The translations under genes were made by a program, and so were the position numbers. The notes below the pieces were generated by a model that made no database searches, had not been told where the DNA came from, and saw nothing but the letters and a program-made list of their open reading frames with translations. From assembly GCA_018402255.1 (NCBI GenBank), contig JAGYIS010000009.1, positions 1 to 64,000 of the forward strand: 64,000 nt of DNA, in the 5' to 3' direction. Shown here in pieces: positions 58,327 to 64,000 of the stretch. Position 1 is the stretch's first letter; every line of letters begins with the position of its first letter. The DNA is from Marinobacter sp. (lineage in GTDB: Bacteria > Pseudomonadota > Gammaproteobacteria > Pseudomonadales > Oleiphilaceae).

Positions 58327-61152
58327 TCATCGCTTCATGAACTGGCTTTCATCAACGTCATCAATCTGCTCCGGGCGCAGGTGCTCCCTGGCGTATTGTT
58401 GCCATACGCCCGAGCTTACAAACAGATCGAACACCTCGGGGTCGATGTGCCCTTTGTCGACCATGTCAGCCATGATCGTGAGTGCCTGTGTCAGGGTTTT
58501 GCCCTCTTTGTAGGGCCGGTCTACCGCAGTCAGCGCCTCAAACACATCCGCCACCGCCATGATTTTTTCCGGGATGCTCATCTTGCTGCCGTCCAGGGCG
58601 TACGGGTAGCCCTGGCCATCCATGCGCTCGTGATGGGTGCCAGCCAGCCGGGGAACCCTGGCGAGGCGATCGGGCAGGGGTAGCGCGTCAAGCATACAAA
58701 CGGTTTGCACGATGTGCTCATTGATCTTGAAGCGCTCTTCTTCGGTCAGTGTGCCGTAACGCAAGGTGAGATTGTGGAGTTCACCCCTGTTTTGGGCGTG
58801 TTCCGGTAGCTTCATGTCAAAGCCCCACCGGTTGCGAGGATCGCCTTTACGCACCGGTGGTACAAGATCGCCCCAATCCCGGATGTGCCATGGCTTGTCG
58901 GCCAGCAGGGGCTCTTGCGCAGGAAGGGGGGGCTCGGGGATGCCTGCCATCGCTTGTTGTTCGTCGCCAGACAACCCCAGGCGATCGCTGAAGTGCCTGA
59001 GCCAGGTTCGGCTGCCAATATCACGGATGCGTTGCACATCGTCTTCTGCCATGGATTCGCTGCCGTGGTTGGCTTGGGCCAGGAAGGCGAAATCCAGCTG
59101 CAGTTGGTCTTGCTGGTCGTCCCTGCGGCGGGCGGCGATTCTGGCGTCTTCCCCAGACAGACAGGCATTCAGGTAATCGATGTCCGCATCGCGATGGAGC
59201 ACCTCAAAGCGGGTGCGAATGTCGTGAATTCGGTTGTGGATGGTTTCCAGTTTAACGGCCTTGTCGACCACATATTCCGGGCTGGTGATCTTGCCGCAGT
59301 CGTGCAGCCAGGCGGCCAGATGGAATTCATAGCGCTCGTCTTCGGTCATCCGGAAGCGGGCAAACGGTGGTGCTTTGCTTTGCTCTGCCTGCTCGATCAG
59401 CATGTGCGCCAGTTTGGGTACCCGCTCACAATGGCCACCGGTGTATGGGGATTTGGCGTCGATGGCGTTGGCGACCAGGCGGATGATGCCATCGAGCAGG
59501 GCTTGTTGGCTTTCGATCAGTTCGCGGGTCTCAATGGCGACCGCAGCAGAGCCGGCAATCTCATCAACAAAGATGATCAGATCGTCGCTCAGATTGGTCT
59601 GATCGCCGTGTTCAATCTCAATGATCAGAACACCAATCAGTCTTCGGCGACGGTTTCTGAGGATGGCAAACACAGGATGACCCGTTATGTATTTGCGAAG
59701 CTCCCGGATAACTTCGTTGTCGTCTGCGTCCGGAGGGATCGGGTGTACTGAGGCAGGCAACTCCAGGTCACGGTTAACCGAGAGCTCCAGCTTGTGGTCG
59801 TGGCTGCTGTACAGATACACCGCACCCCGTTTCTGGCCCACAATGCCAACAAGCTGTTCAAGAATGTCTTTCAGCAGCTGGTTCAGGTCCTGGCCCCGGT
59901 TGAGCACGGTCGAGATGCTTTGAAAGCTGCGTATGGTACGGGCCATGTCATCCAGGGCTACGCCCAGGGCGGAAGCCTCCCGGATGTGCGAATTTGAACG
60001 AACCTGAGTATCAAACCGGAACCTGGAGAGCCGACTGACCTGGTCGGTCAGAAGCTCAATCGGCTTGCCTACCCTGCGCCCCAATCGCCAGCCCACGACC
60101 AGCAACATCAGGGCAATGGCACCGGCGATCAGGGTTTGCCGGGTGAGGGCGGTCCAGACGTCGGCCAGCAACTCGTCGGATGGGATGGCAATAACGATTG
60201 ACAAGGTCTCGCCCGGAAGGGCTTCAAGGGGCTCGCTGATGCCGTACCAGCCGCGGTCGCCGCTGCTGAACTGCCGGATACCGGCGGCGTGTCCTGGCTG
60301 CAGGGCGCTCAGGACCACCTCGTCGGGCTCGGTGTGTTGCGTGGAGCTGGCTAGCAGTTCGCCTGAGGCGTTCAGGATGGCTATACGGCTGTCGGGGGTT
60401 TGCTTCAGTTCGGTGAGTTGGGCGCCCAGGTCCGTCACGGTGACGTCCACGCCCAGTACCGTGGTGGATCGGCGGCTGGCTTGCTGTGACAGGGTGAGCC
60501 CGGTTTCCCCAGTTGTGAAAAAGACATAGGGTGCCGAGAGCCGAAGGCCCTCGCTTGCCTGGGCGGCCAGATACCAGGGCCGTTGCCGTGGATCGTAGTC
60601 GTAGCTGGGTAAGTCGCGGTGCTCGACCAGATTCAGTTCGCGGTCGTAAAAACGCCAGATGCCGGTATGGCTTGTGCCATCCCGGACCAGGCTCTGTAAC
60701 AGGTAGTGGCCATCCGCGGGTGCATCCGGAAATTGAGCAGAACCGGAGCTTTGTATTTTTCGGAACAGGAAGAAATCGCCATTGCCGTAACCGGCGTACA
60801 CTGCACTGACCACGTTACTGCTGGACAGAATGTCGGCGACAACCGGTAACCTCTCGAGGCGTTGCTCAAGGTTGTCAGCGATGGTTAATGGATCGTGTCG
60901 CAGCACCGCCAGGGCGGTAGACGGCGGTTGGGTAATGGCATTGATCCGGTCATCGACACTGACCGCCAGCTGTCTGGCGGTGGCGCTGGCGGCAGTCACC
61001 TTGGCCTGTTCCATGCCTCGGAAACTCTGGCCCACCAGCACAATGGTGAGCACCAGCATGCCCAGGGTAATGGCAGAGGCAATGAGAAAGGCCAGGGAAA
61101 CCTGAGCGAGTTGGCGGTGTGATTGCATGGGGCTCTCTGCTGGAAATGACAT
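58327..61152 (-). CDS. dCACHE-HAMP-GAF-HD phosphohydrolase (HD-GYP type, with insertion)
   Basis: A 941-residue sensor, probably a cyclic di-GMP phosphodiesterase. Two membrane helices (near residues 20-42 and 355-375) flank a periplasmic double-CACHE domain (YDPRQRPWYLAAQ near 195). HAMP and a GAF-like domain (about 440-560) follow. The HD part has GGHCERV, LHDCGKI, and HHERMDGQGYP, all HD-GYP motifs. About 130-150 extra residues lie between HD and GYP (around DYLNACLSGEDARIAARRR to WGFDMKLPEH), which standard HD-GYP domains lack. An internal ATG at 61128 is an alternative start. Confidence 0.9.
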   Translation of the reverse strand: MSFPAESPMQSHRQLAQVSLAFLIASAITLGMLVLTIVLVGQSFRGMEQAKVTAASATARQLAVSVDDRINAITQPPSTALAVLRHDPLTIADNLEQRLERLPVVADILSSSNVVSAVYAGYGNGDFFLFRKIQSSGSAQFPDAPADGHYLLQSLVRDGTSHTGIWRFYDRELNLVEHRDLPSYDYDPRQRPWYLAAQASEGLRLSAPYVFFTTGETGLTLSQQASRRSTTVLGVDVTVTDLGAQLTELKQTPDSRIAILNASGELLASSTQHTEPDEVVLSALQPGHAAGIRQFSSGDRGWYGISEPLEALPGETLSIVIAIPSDELLADVWTALTRQTLIAGAIALMLLVVGWRLGRRVGKPIELLTDQVSRLSRFRFDTQVRSNSHIREASALGVALDDMARTIRSFQSISTVLNRGQDLNQLLKDILEQLVGIVGQKRGAVYLYSSHDHKLELSVNRDLELPASVHPIPPDADDNEVIRELRKYITGHPVFAILRNRRRRLIGVLIIEIEHGDQTNLSDDLIIFVDEIAGSAAVAIETRELIESQQALLDGIIRLVANAIDAKSPYTGGHCERVPKLAHMLIEQAEQSKAPPFARFRMTEDERYEFHLAAWLHDCGKITSPEYVVDKAVKLETIHNRIHDIRTRFEVLHRDADIDYLNACLSGEDARIAARRRDDQQDQLQLDFAFLAQANHGSESMAEDDVQRIRDIGSRTWLRHFSDRLGLSGDEQQAMAGIPEPPLPAQEPLLADKPWHIRDWGDLVPPVRKGDPRNRWGFDMKLPEHAQNRGELHNLTLRYGTLTEEERFKINEHIVQTVCMLDALPLPDRLARVPRLAGTHHERMDGQGYPYALDGSKMSIPEKIMAVADVFEALTAVDRPYKEGKTLTQALTIMADMVDKGHIDPEVFDLFVSSGVWQQYAREHLRPEQIDDVDESQFMKR

Positions 61153-61215
61153 CGTTTTTCTCAGTTTAGACGCTGCGCCCTTGTTGGCCTGGTTTTCTCA
61201 TGAAATTATTGGCTT

Positions 61216-61866
61216 ATGATGAATGACCTGTTTGATTCTGTGGATGGTGAGCACTGGCGGGAACCGGTGGCCGATGGTGTGGTGGTGCTGCGGCGATTTG
61301 CCAGTCCCGCTTCATCGGCACTGATGGCGACCGTGGCCGCTATCGCCGAGCAGGCGCCGTTTCGCCACATGGTCACGCCGGGTGGGCATTCGATGTCTGC
61401 GGCGATGACCTGTGCCGGTAGCCTTGGTTGGGTCACCGATGCCAGAGGTTATCGATACCAGAGTCACGATCCTCAAACGGGTGAGCCATGGCCGGCCATG
61501 CCCTTTACGTTTGCGGAGTTAGCGAAAAAAGCGGCCGAGGACGCCGGATTTCCGGGCTTTGAGCCCGATGCCTGCCTGGTGAATCGTTATCAGCCAGGGG
61601 CGAAGATGGGTCTGCATCAGGACAAAGATGAACGGGATTTTTCCTGGCCGATTGTGTCTGTATCGCTTGGGCTGCCCATCGTATTCCAGTTTGGTGGGCG
61701 CAGGCGCAGCGACCGGCCGCAGCGGGTTCTTCTGGAGCATGGCGACGTGGTGGTGTGGGGAGGGTCTGCCCGACTGAACTACCATGGCGTACTAACCCTG
61801 AAGGCCGGCCAGCACCCGCTGACGGGCGGCTATCGCTATAACCTGACGTTCCGCAAAGCGGGCTAG
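61216..61866 (+). CDS. alkB: AlkB-type DNA/RNA demethylase
   Basis: A 216-residue Fe(II)/2-oxoglutarate dioxygenase that oxidatively removes methyl groups from 1-methyladenine and 3-methylcytosine. The iron ligands are in MGLHQDKDER (His-x-Asp near residue 134) and NYHGVL (distal His near 190). The 2-oxoglutarate Arg lies in RYNLTFRK near the C-terminus. TDARGYRYQSHDPQTG is the nucleotide-recognition lid region of AlkB. Length is typical. The stop is only three bases from the converging DUF4010 gene. Confidence 0.94.
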   Translation: MMNDLFDSVDGEHWREPVADGVVVLRRFASPASSALMATVAAIAEQAPFRHMVTPGGHSMSAAMTCAGSLGWVTDARGYRYQSHDPQTGEPWPAMPFTFAELAKKAAEDAGFPGFEPDACLVNRYQPGAKMGLHQDKDERDFSWPIVSVSLGLPIVFQFGGRRRSDRPQRVLLEHGDVVVWGGSARLNYHGVLTLKAGQHPLTGGYRYNLTFRKAG

Positions 61867-61869
61867 CTC

Positions 61870-63150
61870 TTACTGCAGCCAGGCGACCAACAGTCCCGCA
61901 CCAAGTGAACACACCATGGGCACGGCAACCAACAGACCGGTCTGTCGATTGCCGAGCGCCCAGGCGATGCCGGATTTCATCAGGTTGTTCGCCGTGGCCG
62001 CAATCACGATGCCTAACACGGCGACGTTCATGCTCAAACCATCGTTGGACATCCGGGTCAGCGAAAGGGTAATGGCATCGACATCGGCAACACCAGACGC
62101 AGCCGCCAGGGCGTAAATGCCGGCATCGCCAAAGCCAGTTTTCAGGAATTCTCCGAGCACAAGAATGGCCGTGAGTAACAGGCCGAATACCAGTGCGGAT
62201 GACAGATCCAGCGGGTTCTGGGTCAGTGTTGGCTGACTGACCTGGAACTGTCCGGCGTGTTTTTTCCAGATGATCAGTGCCGGGACGTACAGCAAAACGG
62301 TCATCACCACGACCGGCCAGATCAGGCTGGGCAGAAGCGCGGTGTTGATCACCAGACAATACAGCAGAATTCGGGGAAACATGGTGCCACAGGCAATCAG
62401 GATGCCTGCGGCAAACTGAGGGTGAAACTCGGGATTCTTTGCTGATTGTCGGGAAAAATGCAGAGTTAATGCGGTGGAGGAACTGAGGCCGGCAAACAGA
62501 CTGGTAAAGAGAATGCCTTTGCGGGCGCCGGCAAAGCGCATGGCAAAATAGCCGACAAATGAGATGGAGGCGATCAGAACCACCATCCACCAGATTTCCC
62601 TTGGGTTGAGCACGCCACCGGGCCCCAGCGGTTGGTTGGGTAACAACGGCAACATCACCACGGAAATCAGCAGCAGCTTGAGTGCGGCATCCAGCTCATG
62701 AGCTTGCAGTTTATGCACCCAGCCATGAATCTCCTGCTTGTTATCCAGAATGATGGCGGTCACGACGGCAGCGGCAGTCGCAATCACGGGGTCCACAGCC
62801 ACAGCCACAGCACCAAAACAGAAGGTCAGCAGCATGCCGACCAATCCGGTGATGCTGAAATTGCGGATGTGTTCCAGGCGTTCGCTGTACGCCACCAGGC
62901 CCATGGCCACAACACTGAGCAATAACACCGGGAAGGCCCATACGGTCACTTCCAGTGCAAGCACCGCCGAAATGCCTCCCAGCAGGCCAATAAGGGCAAA
63001 GGTTCTGATACCGGCAATGCGCTCCCCGGATTTTTGCTCCCGCGCTCCCCAGCCTCGTTCCAGACCAACAATCGCACCAAGCAGCAGGGCAATCGCGAGC
63101 TTGAAGGTGGTTTGATTGGCCATCAGAAACTGGCTTGCTACATCGTCCAT
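61870..63150 (-). CDS. MgtC/SapB-DUF4010 membrane protein
   Basis: A 426-residue membrane protein with about 12 helices. The N-terminal third is MgtC/SapB-like (LLLGAIVGLERGWGAREQ, then IAGIRTFALIGLLGG). The C-terminal two-thirds is a DUF4010 region (FAGLSSSTALTLHFSRQSA and ALAAASGVADVDAITLSLTR). MgtC-like proteins act at the membrane in magnesium homeostasis or ATP synthase control, but this fused type is largely uncharacterised. No riboswitch-like leader was recognised. Confidence 0.9.
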   Translation of the reverse strand: MDDVASQFLMANQTTFKLAIALLLGAIVGLERGWGAREQKSGERIAGIRTFALIGLLGGISAVLALEVTVWAFPVLLLSVVAMGLVAYSERLEHIRNFSITGLVGMLLTFCFGAVAVAVDPVIATAAAVVTAIILDNKQEIHGWVHKLQAHELDAALKLLLISVVMLPLLPNQPLGPGGVLNPREIWWMVVLIASISFVGYFAMRFAGARKGILFTSLFAGLSSSTALTLHFSRQSAKNPEFHPQFAAGILIACGTMFPRILLYCLVINTALLPSLIWPVVVMTVLLYVPALIIWKKHAGQFQVSQPTLTQNPLDLSSALVFGLLLTAILVLGEFLKTGFGDAGIYALAAASGVADVDAITLSLTRMSNDGLSMNVAVLGIVIAATANNLMKSGIAWALGNRQTGLLVAVPMVCSLGAGLLVAWLQ

Positions 63151-63311
63151 TAAGGCGGATCTCCGGCCGGTGGTTCGGGTGGTTACATCATTCTATGCAA
63201 GATCAGTGGCCGGACGCACGCCAAGAAGCCATTGATATGACGCAGGCCAAAGACAATACTGGGCGTCGGCGTCACACTACAAGTCACTATGACCAACAAG
63301 GCGAGGTATCG

Positions 63312-64000
63312 ATGTTACGAGTAGTAGCCTGTATTGATGGTTCACGGGCCGCTCCTGCGGTGTGCGATTACGCAGCCTGGGCCAGCCGGCACATGGAAGC
63401 GCCCCTGATGCTCTTGCACGTTCTGGATGAGGAGCGATACCCGGCGGAGCCGGACCTGGCAGGCAACATTGGCTTGGGCAGTCGGGAACAGTTGCTTGAC
63501 GAACTGGCGGAGCTGGACCGAAAACGCGCCAAGCTGGCCCTTGAACACGGTCACCACATGCTGGACGAGGCGGAAGCCCGGGTCCGCTCGCGGGTGGACG
63601 GCTCTGAGGTGGTCAAACGCCAGCGCCACGGCAACCTGGCCGAATCGCTTGAGGCTTTGGAAAACGACACCCGACTTTTTGTGATGGGGCTTCACGGCGA
63701 AAGCAGCTCAGACCGCGGTGTTCATGTTGGCAGCCAACTGGAAACCGTCATTCGCAGCGTGCATCGCTCCATCCTGCTGGTTCCCGATGAGTTTAATGAA
63801 CCGAAAAGCGCCATGTTGGCCTTTGATGGCAGTGCTACCGCTTTCCGCGGCATTGAACTGATTGCTCAGAGCCCGGTTCTAAAGGGTATGCCATTGCACC
63901 TGGTGATGGTGGGAGCCGATACTGCAGACCGCTGGGAGCAGTTGAAAAAAGCAGAGCAGATGCTTTCAGGGCTGGGGGTGGACATCACGCTTGCGATCCG
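63312..64000 (+). CDS. Universal stress protein, cut by window end
   Basis: The frame starts at ATG 63312, with GAGG upstream, and stays open to the last base, giving at least 229 residues. The first unit begins MLRVVACIDGSRAAPAVCDY and contains LLHVLDEERY and DTRLFVMGLHGESS, ending with the nucleotide-binding-like GSQLETVIRSVHRSILLVP. A second USP unit then begins SAMLAFDGSATAFRGIELI. It is therefore a tandem UspA-domain protein (UspE-like arrangement). The 3' end lies outside the window. Confidence 0.9.
   Translation, partial: MLRVVACIDGSRAAPAVCDYAAWASRHMEAPLMLLHVLDEERYPAEPDLAGNIGLGSREQLLDELAELDRKRAKLALEHGHHMLDEAEARVRSRVDGSEVVKRQRHGNLAESLEALENDTRLFVMGLHGESSSDRGVHVGSQLETVIRSVHRSILLVPDEFNEPKSAMLAFDGSATAFRGIELIAQSPVLKGMPLHLVMVGADTADRWEQLKKAEQMLSGLGVDITLAI

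Overview
The window looks like a chromosomal segment of a Marinobacter-like marine gammaproteobacterium. This is inferred from protein style and gene order: a liuRABCDE leucine-degradation cluster, a cyanate transport/cyanase operon, ilvGMD, LemA/TPM genes, and many sensory GGDEF, HD-GYP and MCP proteins. No rRNA, tRNA, CRISPR array, transposase or integrase was seen. All family names come from reading motifs; no database search was possible.

Layout. (1) 1-2.3 kb: a left-edge block of small plus-strand genes of unknown function, separated by attC-like imperfect palindromes, so probably integron cassettes. (2) 2.4-16.1 kb: ordinary chromosome. It carries a GT2 glycosyltransferase, an unknown 654-residue protein, a lemA-TPM-TPM operon, a stand-alone CheB-like methylesterase, a PAS-GAF-GGDEF protein, a LigB-type dioxygenase, a decayed LysR gene, an AraC regulator, an SDR, a divergent metallo-beta-lactamase-fold protein and an Asp/Glu racemase. 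(3) 16.2-21.2 kb: lower-GC minus-strand accessory block. From about 17.1 to 20.7 kb, single genes (membrane protein, GFA, GNAT, NUDIX) and one two-gene unit ending in a HEPN RNase-like protein alternate with attC-like sites. This is a cassette cluster without a visible integrase. A truncated P-loop kinase fused to half an attC marks a past deletion.

(4) 21.5-34.5 kb: branched-chain amino acid catabolism. On the minus strand run liuR, liuA, liuB, liuC, liuD, liuE, an AhpD-like gene and an acyl-CoA synthetase, ending at a rho-independent terminator. Divergently on the plus strand run an SDR, an acyl-CoA dehydrogenase and a thiolase. A TTTACGT-AA-ACGTAAA palindrome lies between them and is the likely LiuR operator. 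(5) 34.5-40.4 kb: a PAS/AAA+/Fis sigma-54 activator divergent from cynA-cynB-cynD-cynS. The intergenic region holds three TACGA-N4-TCGTA-type sites and a -24/-12 promoter. (6) 40.4-43.2 kb: a polymorphic-toxin-like protein with a C-terminal deaminase-like domain and its likely immunity gene, framed by two inverted copies of an approximately 150-bp palindromic repeat; a diverged third copy lies near 33.15 kb. (7) 43.2-47.1 kb: ilvGMD, preceded by a Val/Leu-rich leader peptide and an attenuator terminator. (8) 47.3-64 kb: RND efflux pair, MCP, TruC, a frameshifted 7TM-DISM diguanylate cyclase, amidase, DjlA, an HD-GYP protein with a large insertion, AlkB, an MgtC/DUF4010 membrane protein and a truncated universal stress protein.

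Three otherwise intact genes carry single-base frameshifts: the acyl-CoA synthetase and 7TM-DISM genes (each one A short in an A5 run) and the thiolase (one extra T). The pattern may reflect sequencing indels and should be settled before calling these pseudogenes.
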